Source: Pseudopyrenochaeta lycopersici
Lineage: Eukaryota > Ascomycota > Dothideomycetes > Pleosporales > Pseudopyrenochaetaceae
NCBI GenBank assembly: GCA_003313425.1
Contig: NHZP01000026.1
Location: forward strand, 496,001 to 560,000
Length of the DNA stretch: 64,000 nt
Direction of reading: 5' to 3'
Of this stretch, positions 35,750-47,440 are shown in pieces (positions within the stretch are counted from its first letter, which is position 1; each line of letters begins with the position of its first letter). The notes under the pieces were generated by a model. That model searched no databases, was not told the origin of the DNA, and saw only the letters and a list, made by a program, of their open reading frames with translations. Made by a program: the position numbers and the translations under genes.

Positions 35750-36640
35750 AAAGCCTTAAAAGCTTTTACTTCCTCCTCCCTCTATATAATTAGCTTATAA
35801 TAAACCTTCTTATAAGCAGGTTTATTAGGATTACTACTTTTCTTTTCTATAACAGTAGCCTTAACAAGGCGTATAAGCAGTAACACTATCTTTAAGTAGC
35901 CTTTAATAAAGCGCTAAGAGAAGCTAGTATACCTAAAGAAAGCGAGTATATCTTAGGCAGTCTTTAGTATTTCCTATTACTGTACGGCCTTAATCTTCTC
36001 TAGGTTAATTTTAATACCCTTATTTATAATTATTATACTTAGGAACTTAATATAGTCTATATAAAATTCTAATTTGCGCGGGTCTACATAGAACCTTTTT
36101 TCCTTAAGGCGCGTAAGTACCTTTTTTATATACTCTATATAGGCTTCTACTAATTCTAAGAAAACTAAGATATTATCTAGATAGGCAGTACAAAACTTAT
36201 TAAAGTACTTAAAAAGAGCACTATTAATTACCTTTTAAAATGTAACTAGAGTATTATAGAGGCCTATAGGTATCACGCAGTATTAATAAGTGCCCTAACG
36301 CGTAGAGAAAGCAGTAAGCCACTCTAAACTAGGCTTTATATAAATTTAATAAAAAGCGTACACGATATTAAATTTAGAAAAGATAACAGCTTTATTAAGC
36401 TTAGCTAAAGTCTCGCAGAAGAAAGGAATTAGGTATTAATCCTTAACAGAGGCTTTATTAAGGTCTTAATAATCTACGCAGACTTAGATACTACTACTAG
36501 GTTTAGTAATAATAAGTAAGTTATTTTATACAGTAGAGGGTCCCTAGAAGATAAAATCCTAGGCCTCTATCTCCTAAATATATTACTTAATAGCTTTAAA
36601 CTATTTACTAGAAAATAGTCTTACTTAATAATTAGGCACC
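35750..36640 (-). pseudogene. Ty3/Gypsy reverse transcriptase relic of the outer element
   Basis: On the minus strand, RT motifs occur in order: SSSIXVCVDYXDLNKASVKD, IPFFCETLAKLNKAVIFSKF, WLTAFSTR, VIPIGLYNTLVTF, AYLDNILVF (catalytic YLDD mutated to YLDN, near 36167-36187), VDPRKLEFYIDYIKFL and RFIKGYLKIVL. This is unmistakable Ty3/Gypsy RT. The Asp-to-Asn change and the Trp/Gln stops are all transitions of the RIP type. Confidence 0.85.
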
Positions 36641-39600
36641 TTAGCTCTTAGCTTAAGCTTAATCTTATAGTTATATTCTAAGTAATCTAAGAGCTTAGCT
36701 GCGGCTGCTTTATTAAATACAGGAATAATTAAGGCATATTCCTTAAGCAGGTGCAGAGGCAGAATATCTTTTAATAAGACTTCCTTAGGAGGGTTAAAGA
36801 ACTTATTATAGTCCTTTTATACTGCTGCGTAATAGATTTTCTATAACACTCTTAGTAGTAAGTAATAAACTATTATAAATAGAGGGTAGTTTTTTTATTT
36901 AGTAAACGCCTAAATAGCTCTTAGTAAGATAACCTTAATACCTACTATAGGTTTAGTTTACTAGTGTAGTACTTAGTATTTGTTATCTAGCTTTGCTAGG
37001 GCTGCAGTATCTAACTTTACCTATTATTAGCTAGTCTTACCTTTATTCCTGCTATCTGTAGAGGAACTAGGCTATGTAGAGGCGTTAGGCGTAGCTCGCT
37101 TGCAGACAACTTATAGTATATACAAGTATTACTAGTATTCTGTTTAGTAGTATGCGTTAGAGAATTTAATTATACCCTAACAGTAGTTAAAGCGTAGTAC
37201 GTACAGTTTCCTCTAGCAGAATCCTAACACTAAGTTAAAGGCCCTACACTAGTTAAGAATATAGGTAGAAGTATACTTAAAGTAGGAATTAATTTTTATA
37301 TAAAATTTAACCTTATAAGTAATAGATTCTAAAGTAATGCCTTTATATCCTTCGTATATAATAGGCGTAATAAGAGGAATTAGTTAGAACTCTTAGGTAA
37401 GCTAGAGGAACTACTATAAGATAAAGTTCGCATCTACCCTGTCGTCTACTAATGTCTAGGCAACGTAGGAGGCGTTTTCTTATTATCTAATTATACTTAA
37501 GAAAGCGAACTAGTCTAGGCTGTCTAGACACAGCTTATCTTTCTAGATAGCCTGCGTACGTCGCAGGAGTGCCTGCGCTATAGGCTTATATATACCGCCC
37601 TAGTAAGTAGTAGCTAGCGCAGTTTCCTAAGACTAATTATTAACTCTAGATAAAGGACTTTTATCTAGGGTTACTCTTCCCTTAAATAAATAACGTCCTT
37701 AGCTTTATTACTATCGCTATTAGAGGCTTCTTTATAGTTAGAGTTACTAGTCTCTAGGCTTACGTGCACGTAATAATTAGTAGCTAGGTTACCGCGCAGA
37801 TTTCCTTAATACTAGTTACAGCTAGGGTCCGCGTTATAAGGCTTAGGACTGTTAGCTAGCTTATAGTTACCTATTCTATTATCTTTAAACAACAGACGTA
37901 GGCCTAGAGCAGGCTTACTAGCTTTCTTAATAGGCTTATCTACTGCTGTCCTTAGAACAAATTTATAAGGCAGTGCCAGGCTTAGTCTAGCTAGCGCGTT
38001 ACGCCCCTTCGTTTAATTAGCGAGATACTAAGGTAATTACTAGAGGTTGTAGCTCTAACATGCATTATTAATTATATTATAAAGAGATTAGAAGTTAGCA
38101 GTAGTATAGACAGTGGGCGCGCTGCTAAGGCTCTATTAGAGATAGCCTAGAAGCTTAGCCTAAAGCTTATACGCTTAAGTTATAGTAATCTATCTAAGCT
38201 AAGTAGCGATAGCGTTAAACTCTATCTAGAACAGAGCCTATACTTTAACTATAGTAAGGTATTCTAGTAAGCCACATTCTAGGAAGACTAAAGTATTATA
38301 TTACTGTTCTGCTATAACGTAGTAGTTATAGTTACTAAAGATAGAGTTAAGGATATAAAAATACTTAAAGTTATCCTTATATTAATATAAAAACTTATTA
38401 GGCTCTCGCAGTAAGGTTTAAGCAAAACCGCTAGTAGCTTAAAAGATAAATTATGCTCGCATATTATTATATTACTAGTCTAACCTATTATTTTTAAAAT
38501 AGTTAAGTATCTTTATAATCTACCTATAAAGATTAAGACCCCTAGAGTACACTAGAGGCACCTAAATTTACTTATTCTTTATAGATAAGAACTAATATAA
38601 CCCCTTAATCTTATAGTAGAGCTTAGTTAGATAAGAGCTTAGTATTACTATATTGCTTAGGGATGTTTAGTATTTGCGAGTAAGAGGAAGGTTAGTTAAG
38701 AGCAGAACACGCTAAGGGGAACTAAACTTATTAAGAATACCGCCCGCTGCGTTACCTTATAGGAAGATTTATATAGGCGTACTTATTCCTCCTAGCAGAG
38801 GCTTATTTATAGCTCCTAGAGCTAGCTATAATAGAGTAAGTCTAGTAAGGCCTAAAACCTTAGGAGAGCTAGATAACAGCTAGTCGCGCAACGCAGAGTT
38901 ACGCTTATTCTTAATTTCTTATAATAAACCTTCTAAGGTCTTATAGTTAGTAATAAGCTTATTCTACTACTTACTAAGCTTATTATATTCTTTAACTAGC
39001 TTATCCTTTTATTAAGTAAAGCTATATTATTATTTAGTTAGTTCCTGCTTTAGAGTAGAAGCGTTAAGGTAGTGTATCTCTAATAACTTCTTATCCTTAT
39101 TAAGAGTATGCAGGGCACACCTAAATAGTGTTATTAAGTATATAAGTTACGTAGGCTTAAGGCTTAAGAACTTACTAGAGTAGTTCTTTATAAGCTAGAT
39201 GCCTAAGGGTGCTAATTACTAAATAGAAGCAGGTAGACTTAAGCTTATAGATAGTAGCAAACTTAGAAGGCTACCTAAAGGAAGATAGTTATTAAAGTCC
39301 TTAGGGAGACTTAGATTAGCAGCTTCCTTACGTAGCTGTATCTAATAAGCTCCCTTAGTACGCTGTGTTATATCGCGAGAGAAGGAATATAAGTTAACTT
39401 CCTTAGTTAACAAGTTAGCACAGGAGCTTATTAGAGCAAATTTAGGGTACTCTACGTCTTTAATAACAGGGTTTTCTAAGATAACTAGTTCTAAATCTTC
39501 TATAGCCTTATTCTTATTCTTCTCCTAGCGTTAATAAGCCTTTTCCCTAAGTTAATTACGAGCCGCCTATATTTTAGCTAACGCGTTATCTTTCTAATAG

Positions 39601-40341
39601 GCTTAAAATTTAGGCTACTAGCTAGAGGACCCTTTATTATAAGAGCTATCTACTATTAGGCTAAATAAAGAAGGTTAGATAGAAGTACGAGTAGCTATAG
39701 CAGTAAAGGTAAAAGTTAAAGTAAAACTAGAGGGAATCCTTAAGCTTTAGTAAGTAGACTTAAGATTTAACTATTAGTTAAGTAGTATTATTAGTTAGGT
39801 AAGGTTACTAGGACTAAGAGAAATACTTAGGAGTATTATATATAAGCTAAGTTTAGAGAATTACCTAATTAGGAAGTTTTAGAGGGTAAATACGTGCTTA
39901 AGGTAGCACGTGCGTAAAATTAAAACACACGTATAGACTATAGTGTATAAAAGTAGGAATAATCTCTAGAGTATTCCTATTTAAGGAAGGGAATAATAGG
40001 ACGTATCTTATTAATAATAATCCTAGCGTTTAGGTAGCGTAAAGCGTAGGCACTAAGGTGCGAAATAGGTTACTAGTAAGGAAACCTAGTAAATTCTAGG
40101 CTATTCTAAAGCTTAACTAAGGAGGAATAGCTTATAAAATTTTAGCTAAACTAGTAGCAGAGGATAGCACTGTAAATTAACTATCGTGCGAGGGCTATCC
40201 TAAAGCTTAACTAAGGGGGGATAGGATCTAGTCCTAGTACGTTAGTACTACCTTACTATTAAACTTACCTAAGAGGTAACAGCTTAAGCAACTATGTGTT
40301 AACTACAGAGAGGAGCTAAAGCGCTGTAAGATCTGCTATTA

Positions 40342-40643
40342 TGTAAGGCAGTCAACACGCACAGTTAGGACGGTCTTAGTTAAAGAAACTTAATTTAAAA
40401 GGAAATGGACAAAATAGCAGATACCTCTCACCTTTGGGGGAGAGGTGCTGCCTATATACATAAGCTAGAGCAGGCTAGTCCCGATCCAGTTACCTAGCTT
40501 GGTGAAAGGTAAGAGGTAACAGTTACCTTTCACCTGCGTCTAGTAACTTGGCAGGATCGTTACCTTTCACCTGCGTCTAGTAACTTGGAAGGATTGAACC
40601 CTTTCACCTGCGTCTAGTAACCTGAAAGGATTGAACCCTGACA
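40342..40643 (-). repeat. Outer element LTR, right copy (5' LTR by orientation)
   Basis: 302 bp, TGTAAGG...CCTGACA, with intact TG/CA termini and the less mutated of the pair. It contains tandem degenerate units around ttacctttcacctgcgtct. GATAC follows at 40644-40648. Confidence 0.9.
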
Positions 40644-40935
40644 GATACGTCTTATAAAGGACGCGAAGAACATGTTGTAAGTGCTAGATAGCAAGAGGTA
40701 AAGCTGATTTACCCTGAACAACTGCTAGAAATTCCTACTAATACATACGGGCAAAGACCTAAGAACTCGTTAGCAGAGGGGCGTGAGCCAGACCTGCTCT
40801 GCTTTAATCCTCTTCTTCCTTTCCTCGCTGATCTATTAAGCATTTCCGCGTTCTGAGACTACAGCACGATAGAGGAGTTCGCGCTGGATTTCCTGAGCCT
40901 CCGACTATGCATGACTGGCGGGCAAATGCTCTGTT
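40644..40935 (+). pseudogene. Fossil DUF3435-like gene, part beyond the retrotransposon
   Basis: Starting at the GATAC duplication, the plus strand continues the frame left at 19812 (LIKDAKNML). Then, in another frame after a GTAAGT that may start an intron, it reads EIPTNTYGQRPKNSLAEGRE, PDLLCFNPLLPFLADLLSIS and DYSTIEE. This order (DAK.M, RP..SL.EG.E, NPLL) agrees with DUF3435 proteins as I remember them. Homology fades near 40935, so the catalytic C-terminus is missing. Mutation density is much lower here than left of the element. Confidence 0.45.
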
Positions 40936-42321
40936 CTTGATAGGTACGACACTATACATTTGTTTGAGCTATGGCTGATCTATGTACGTATAGATAAGCA
41001 CTACTCAGAGTGCGACTGTAATTCTCAGGTAATGATACGAACAATTAAAATCTAATAGAGTTAGCTTCTTCTAGAAGTTATGAAAGATTTAGAATAGTAG
41101 AAGTACCTAGGATAAAAACTGAGTACAGCTAGCACCAGATCAACAATCGATTTATTCCTGTAATCAACTGCCATTGACAGCTATGTTGCACCGTCCAGAT
41201 AATAGATGTTAAAGGCGAAGAATGTGTCCTCAGTACTAATGCAAAGAAATTGTCGTTTCTAAATCTAACTAAGCATGATAGTGTATGCCTCGCCTAAGGT
41301 CTGGTCAAAATACGCCAGCCGCAATTTGTTGAATTATGAACAGAATTGGATCCATTGATAAATATTCGAACGCTCTCGTTTGTTCGAGTAGTGATGAAAG
41401 CAAAGCAGAGAAAATACCCGTTTCCAAGCTCCGCTAAAAGGTGGGACATGCAGGCGCCGGAATTTGTTAACCTCAGAAGTGTGACTTCGTGAAAACTAAT
41501 GAGGACATATCGCACCACAATTAAGCACACGCATGCGTTCTGCGAGTACGTAAAGCTGAAGAAGAAATTCACCGGTGCGGGGTATGTCTTGTCCTTAGAA
41601 GATGTGTATATAAGAGTGTTCTCAACGGCGCGTTCTGAACACATTGACAACTTCATGGCTACTCAGAACCCAAAATCGAATTTTGACGTTATAAAATCCG
41701 ACATTTGCGCAAAAATTCAAGGTTGGTCAGTCATGTACTCTATGTATATACCAACTAACGCCTTGGCCGCGCATAGATGCAAAGCCAGATAATCGAACCT
41801 GTAGTCCACTGCTGTGCCACGTGTTGCTACGAATATTGGGATTCTGGCCACAATCCCAACACCCTGGAGATCTTCGGCAGTCAGTGATCAGTCTATCCTA
41901 CATGACAATATAATATTTCTCTCTCTGATGACCCTCCATACAGTGACCACCTGCCTATGCGCCTCGTCCAAAGATGGCGAAATACCTTAGAATTGAAATC
42001 ATGTCGTGCTTGAATGGTCTCACTATGCAACAAGTATTACGGAACTGATTTCGTTAGGCTTGACATATTGCTGATGAAGGATGGCATGTCGCGGATGTTT
42101 TATTTCAGTACTGTGAATGGTATTTGATTTATTCTAGGAAGCAAAGTACTTCAATCTGCAAAGTAGGATACTTGAACCTTGGAAGTACCCGATGAGAAAG
42201 TCCTAATATACAAGCTCGCTCGAATCTATAATAACTTCCAATCAAGGAGCTTTCCGATGAGAAGCCGTATCGTACAGACTCGCCCAGAGCTCCGAGATGC
42301 ACTGGGCCAACGAATCTTTGT
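40936..42321. other. No recognised gene
   Basis: Moderately AT-rich sequence with short frames (for example 41294-41656 minus and 41499-41792 plus, which overlap each other) that show no domain or splice structure. It may include downstream debris of the DUF3435-like fossil. Confidence 0.35.
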
Positions 42322-42800
42322 TTACTTCCTCGACGCCAATTTCACGCGGCAGGGGTACCCGTTCACTGGATGTGCTGCACCTTGCTCAACTTGGTAAGCT
42401 GCAGTAGATTAGTACTGAGTCTGTAGTCTTGATGATATTGCTTACCTCGCTCGCCTTGATACAAATTGATCCCCTCCTTCGGGTGCTCAGCATCCCACTC
42501 ATCGTAGGCAGGCTCGATGTCGAAGTCCCTGACCAAGCAAGCCAAAATGACCCGCAGCTCAATAAGAGCCAGTGCTTGACCGACACAGTTCCTGGGACCA
42601 AGCTCGAACGGACGCCAAGCGCCGGGCTGCGGGTGCAACTCGTGGCCTGCAGACACCATCCAGCGCTCCGGCAGGAACTCATCAGGGTAGGACCAGTATT
42701 TGCATGAGCGGTGCATTTCGACGTGCAGGATCCAGAGGATGGCGTCGTCGGTTGGGAGGATGTTTCCGGCGTCGTTGGTGATGTTGATCGCTTTTGAAAC
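42322..42800 (-). pseudogene. Cytochrome P450 C-terminal fragment
   Basis: Two exons are visible, about 42800-42446 and 42398-42322, joined by a 47-nt GTAAGC...GCAG intron. They encode the end of a P450: NDAGNILPTDDAILWILHVE, PDEFLPERW, the haem-binding loop FELGPRNCVGQALALIELR with its Cys ligand, and a terminal GERAYQVEQGAAHPVNGYPC. The haem loop itself is intact, but nothing P450-like is found upstream of about 42800, where an ABC transporter fragment begins on the other strand. The gene therefore lacks roughly its first three quarters. The family is the kind found in fungal secondary metabolism. Confidence 0.8.
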
Positions 42801-42884
42801 GATTCAGCTCTGGGATTACCGCCCCATCGTTGACAAACACCGGCAACATGGGTTTATCGCCCTTCGTCTGAAGCAGCAGCTTCG

Positions 42885-43400
42885 ATGATCGCTGACCTTC
42901 CAAACAAGGTGCTTCTTACCACCTTGTTCAATACACCGTTTTACTTTCTATCAAACCTACGTCGAACCGCGGCTGCATTTTGGACTTTCTACATCTTCTC
43001 ATTTTGCGGCCTTTTGACAGGTTCAACTCTCTTTCGCACGATAGGATCCATTTCGAGAACTACTGGCGGGTCGATAGCTCCAGGGGCAACTTTCATCCTC
43101 CTTCTCGTCATATATACTGGATTTGTATTGCCCATTCCTGACATGCCGCCTTGGCTTAGCTGGTTCCCCTACTTCAATCCAATGAGGTACATCTTAGAAA
43201 GTCTGATGATTAACGAATTCGGGAACCGCAGCTTTGCATGCCCGAATTTGTTTACGGAACCACCAAATGCGCTGTGATAGATACGGAAGAAGGCTCACCA
43301 ATGGCCTCTGGAAGTTTCTACCTAAGCCAGACGTTCGACTATCACAACTCCAACCTATGGAAAAATTTGGGATGGACTCTACTCATCATGGTGGGCCTTT
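42885..43400 (+). pseudogene. PDR-type ABC transporter fragment, second membrane domain
   Basis: The frame from 42885 reads IADLPNKVLLTTLFNTPFYF, a run of hydrophobic helices with the PDR-family signature PWLSWFPYFNPMRYILESLM and NEFGNRSFACPN. It then stops at TGA (43275-43277), while the frame shifted by one continues CAVIDTEEGSPMASGSFYLS, FDYHNSNLWKNLGW. So the piece carries a frameshift near 43250 and is cut at both ends: no nucleotide-binding domains precede it, and homology ends about 43400, where HET sequence begins. Parent genes encode pleiotropic drug-resistance exporters of ~1,450 residues; only ~170 remain. Confidence 0.8.
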
Positions 43401-45436
43401 GCACCTTTCTTATGTTTGGGGGAAGCCAAACTTTTCATGTGATATCGCCATCGGAGATGATGCTCGCATAGTAATAAACAAGAGCCTGAGCAAAGCTCTA
43501 ATAGATGTTGTGAAACGCAAGCATGTGGTAAGTAATGCAGACTTATCGATGAACATAAGCTCATTTCTAATGTTAGAACATAGACAACCGACATTTCCAG
43601 AACGCGAAAAGACGATGACCTCCATATATGGGTTGACGCAGTGTGTATAGACCAAACGAACGAACAAGAGAAAAGTTGACAGGTCGCTATGATGGGAGAT
43701 ATATACTCGAATCCTTCCAGAACTTTTATCTATCTTGGACCGACATCACCACATTCAGATGCAGCCATTGACCACTATGCTCAGGTCTCAATGGCTGTGA
43801 TGAAGTACAAAGTTTCGCGCATGTTGACCATAGGTCCACCATACCTACGAAAAGACCCTGATTTCAAATTTGAGGACGATGTTAAGAGGATGATCGTAGA
43901 TCTTATTATGAATAGCGAAAAAGCAACGCCAGATCACACAAGACTTTTGCACACCTACATAGCCACTTTGCTGTATCGACGGACATGTGATCAAGGCAAC
44001 TTGACCCTAATGGCTCTATATAAATCCATAATGGGCCGCGAATGGTGGCGTCGCATCTGGACCATCCAGGAGTTTGTTCTGTCCCATCGGATAGAATTCG
44101 TTTGTGGCCGTCGATCTCTCCAACCCATGCATTTATACCCTGCCTTAGACTTGACTATGCTTATTCTACGCGTAGTCGCAGATGAAGTCCACATCCCGAT
44201 TGAAGTAAGACATCTTCCTTCCTAGGATTATGCCTTCCCAGTCTGCCTTCGATTAGCCCGGACTGGAGGGTTGCAAGGTTTCCCAAAGATGTCTCTAGGT
44301 AGTGCACTCCATGTTGCCAAATCCAACAAGTCAGGATGCCAAGCGTCGGACCCGAGAGATATGGTATACGGTCTACTTGGCCTAGTGGAAGCAGACAATC
44401 AAGGGAAAGAGTGCATAAAGGTCGACTACTCCTTAGACTATATCTCGGTGTATGCCCAAACCACGAAGATATTATTGGACAGCGGGGTAACCGAGCTCCT
44501 TCGAAAGTCTGTATCAAGGAAGAACCTAGAAGTTCTTCCGTCATGTGTTCCAGACTGGTCTGCAAATGATAATACTTTGGACATAGAATTACCACCTCCT
44601 ATGCCAGTCGCACGCCAGTCCCCATCCTACAATACAAGCGAGCCAGGAAAGCATATTCTTACCCTTCCTGGATACTTGATGGGCACAATCTCCTGTATCA
44701 ACTCACAACGCATTACCAATGTGGAAATGCCTGAGTCTGCTAGGCCGGACGTTTCGGACACTCTTTTAGGTTGGGTAGACAGCCAGGGGGTCAATAGGGA
44801 ATATTTCAGCTGTGTGAGGAAAACCATCTCAAGCCATTGCATCCATAAAGAATCGATGGATATGCATTTGAACATGTTGAGCCTAGCAATCATTATGCAA
44901 TTCTTGCGCCGTAAGCACACCGCTGCGAGGCTCACAGACTTTGCAAATAGAGCTCTTCACCAACTCGAACATGACTCCACTAAAGATCCCACAAATTTCT
45001 GGAACAACGTTAGATTTCTAAGGAGGGCATGGGACGATCCTCCTCTGACAATTGCCTCTCTGGCGTTTCGCTCTGCACGACATGTTCTGAGAGGCTTTTC
45101 GGTTCTTTTCGGTCCCAAAAGTTGGAGTCCACAGAGCAGCTTCATCAACAACACGCTATGAAAGCAGCAAGAGCCGCGATGACTGGAATAGCGGCAGTCC
45201 TTACACATTTCGAGCCTTTCATCGCTGGTGGGGTATGTGTCGGTCTAGCCAAAAAGACAATCCAGGATGATGATTATTTTGTATCGTTTGACATTGACAG
45301 GACAGCATTGTATGTTGTCAGACCTGTTGAAAACGGTATGTGGAGCCTTGTAAGTACAGCGCTTGTACCACAGCTGCTTGCACACAAGGAATTTGTCAAA
45401 GAACATAGTACATCTGTAAGTTTTGAACTCTGCTAA
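43400..45436 (+). pseudogene. HET-domain gene, broken
   Basis: The HET domain starts at LSYVWGKPNF (about 43405). After a GTAAGT...ATAG intron at 43528-43583 it continues HIWVDAVCIDQTNEQEKS, a TGA stop at the place where the family has Trp (about 43678), then MMGDIYSNPSRTFIYLGP, RRIWTIQEF and, after an in-frame TAG at 44223-44225, SDPRDMVYGLLGLVEADN. A further frame change near 45150 leads to a C-terminal tail ending at 45436. Both stops are TGG-to-TGA or CAG-to-TAG type changes. HET proteins trigger cell death on fusion of unlike strains. This copy lacks a proper N-terminus because it abuts the ABC fragment. Confidence 0.8.
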
Positions 45437-45708
45437 TGACTGGGGAATGGAGGGTCGAGAGGGGACTCCACCACCCCTAATCAATGTAAAGTGACGAGAG
45501 AGGCATCTTACAAGCCGACAGGAGTATAGTGCTAGGGCTATTTAATGTCAGATATCGAGTATGAACGCTCCAGGACAACATTCATGGTTAAAAGCTGGTC
45601 CTGGTCTATCGTTGTCAAACTGCGGGCATGCTTCAAGCTGTATTTCTGCCTCAAAAGTAACCTCTAACTACAAGATCCCAGTCGTTATTATGGGGGCATA
45701 ATATGCAG

Positions 45709-45951
45709 TCATCTCATGTTTCCGGAAAGAGTTTTGTACTTCCTCGCAGAGTTACGGGCTTCGACATGCAGCTGCAGGGCTATGAGATCAGGGGCGGCGC
45801 GGTTACCAGCTACGTGGTTACCTGCTGTGTCAGGGAGCCCTGAAGGCACAGATGTGGCGTTAGCAGGCATGATGAATTGAGAACAAGTCAGTAGAATGGC
45901 AATGAACGTGAGGATAAGGAAACGTGATATATTGTGAATGTTGGCAGCCAT
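45709..45951 (-). CDS. Small secreted protein candidate
   Basis: An 80-residue frame starting at the ATG at 45951 (an in-frame upstream ATG at 46014 gives a 101-residue form with a charged extension before the hydrophobic segment). Residues 1-34 look like a signal peptide (MAANIHNISRFLILTFIAIL, then SQFIMPANATS). The mature part is short, Asn/Ala-rich and without cysteines (PDLIALQLHVEARNSARKY). No family recognised. Position in a gene-poor, RIP-affected stretch beside a broken HET gene is typical of candidate effectors, but it could also be a chance frame. Confidence 0.35.
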   Translation of the reverse strand: MAANIHNISRFLILTFIAILLTCSQFIMPANATSVPSGLPDTAGNHVAGNRAAPDLIALQLHVEARNSARKYKTLSGNMR

Positions 45952-46152
45952 CTTAAGGTTCCGAAAATCAAATTCGACAGAGCGGTGTTCTCGTGTGACT
46001 CGGTGTAACTGCATAGCATGGGTAGGGTCTGCTTTATATTAATATGCAGTTTCGTTGCTGCCTCTCTGCTGACGATCCTGCGCATGTCCCAGCATTGTGA
46101 ACCCAACATTAAGTTCATCTTTCCCAACTACCTACAAACCCGACATGCATAC

Positions 46153-46490
46153 ATGACAACTTCTTCCATCACCAACACTAGCGAAACATCAATTGCACGG
46201 TATCAGCAAGAGGAACAACCTAAACTCGATTAGACGCTCCATGAAGCAGTAGCACAAGACAAGCCCGAAGAGGATGGTAACAAGTGCCCCAGCGGCCCAC
46301 ATTTGGCGGCTTTGACGGTATCATTGATGTTTAGTACATTTATGGTAGCTTTGGACACAAATATAATTGGTTCGTATGGATGACAATACACATAACAAAA
46401 AATAGCTGAGTCAAGTTCCGCCAGGTGCTGCCATACTAACAATGACGACGCACTTGGATAGTCTTGATGTACGAAACTTTTCATACCACT
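46153..46490 (+). pseudogene. MFS drug transporter (DHA2-like), N-terminal remnant
   Basis: From ATG 46153 the frame reads MTTSSITNTSETSIARYQQE, hits an in-frame TAG at 46231-46233 (CAG-to-TAG type), and continues LAALTVSLMFSTFMVALDTN, the first transmembrane helix with the DHA2 motif. A 46370-46434 intron follows, then IIGAAILTMTTHLDSLD. Homology stops soon afterwards; the other thirteen or so helices are absent. Transporters of this class commonly accompany polyketide clusters. Confidence 0.65.
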
Positions 46491-47162
46491 ACATGGGTGC
46501 CCCTTGATGATTCTAATATTCTCTACTTGTCTAGGATGTTCGGTAGTACGGTTCAGTATACTTCGTCACGCTCATGGCTTTGCAGCAGACCTAGAAGTAT
46601 GAGCACTACAAGGCGAATCCATCTATTCCTATTAGTAGACCCAACCAATATGAGGCGACGAAGAAGGCCTTACCTATACTGGAAGTGGTATATCGCCAGG
46701 GCTTCTCATCTCAACCAAGCGAAACTAGAGGCCTAATTCACGGATTCAAGATGAATGCATAGTGGATTTACAGGTATATTGTACCGGTATTGTAGTAAGT
46801 CGAACAGTAAATAGATAGAAAGCAGATGAGCTCAATGGAGCTTAGATGGAAAGGTAGATCAGTTTTCTATATGTAGGTATCTCTCGTAAGAGTGTCTGAT
46901 ACTGTCCTCCCCCATTATAAAACCTCTTATCTATATAACCATTCCGTTCCCTAGTGCGGGTTGTATCACGCGCACCGACACAATGTTATCTAATGGCTAA
47001 TTAGTCTGAATATACCAACTATCATTCTAATCTGTCTTTAAGTATTCAAGGATTTGGATGTAAATCCAGGTTATGATACGTTTTATTGTATTAGTTAGTC
47101 GTTTTCAATCCCCTTATATTTGTTGGGCTATCATAGACTAAGCACTACTATGGGTACTGACT
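46491..47162. other. No recognised gene
   Basis: AT-leaning sequence between the MFS remnant and the PKS remnant. A frame ending near 46739 follows the MFS piece but does not show further transporter helices. Confidence 0.35.
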
Positions 47163-47440
47163 CTAAGGATGGTACTTTTCCTTCAAACGCTTCGTAGCTA
47201 GTATACCAAGAGCTTCCATCGTATTACTAGGGTCTGCTAGTTCTAGAGTCGATACTTCGACGCCAAATGACTGCTTCCACCAATTCCGGATCTCAATCGC
47301 AACCAGAAAGTCTGCTCCCATAGAAGCGAGCGTCTGCTTGGTGTCCGTATCCTCACTCTCAAACATCAAGAAGGCCGACACGCTCTGTGCGGTACTCTCT
47401 GCTAGAATCTGTGCGGTTGCGCATGCTTGTTTCCCAACCT
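47163..47440 (-). pseudogene. Polyketide synthase C-terminal acyl-carrier domain remnant
   Basis: The minus strand encodes a complete-looking ACP/PP-binding domain with the C-terminus of a reducing PKS: SAFLMFESEDTDTKQTLASM, GADFLVAIEIRNWWKQSFGV, LELADPSNTMEALGILATKR. The conserved GxDSL serine that carries the phosphopantetheine arm is phenylalanine here (GAC TTT CTG, near 47312-47320), one C-to-T change from TCT. No KS, AT or KR is present upstream; the same open frame runs on into unrelated sequence up to 47825. A single-domain leftover that could not be loaded even if translated. Confidence 0.75.
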
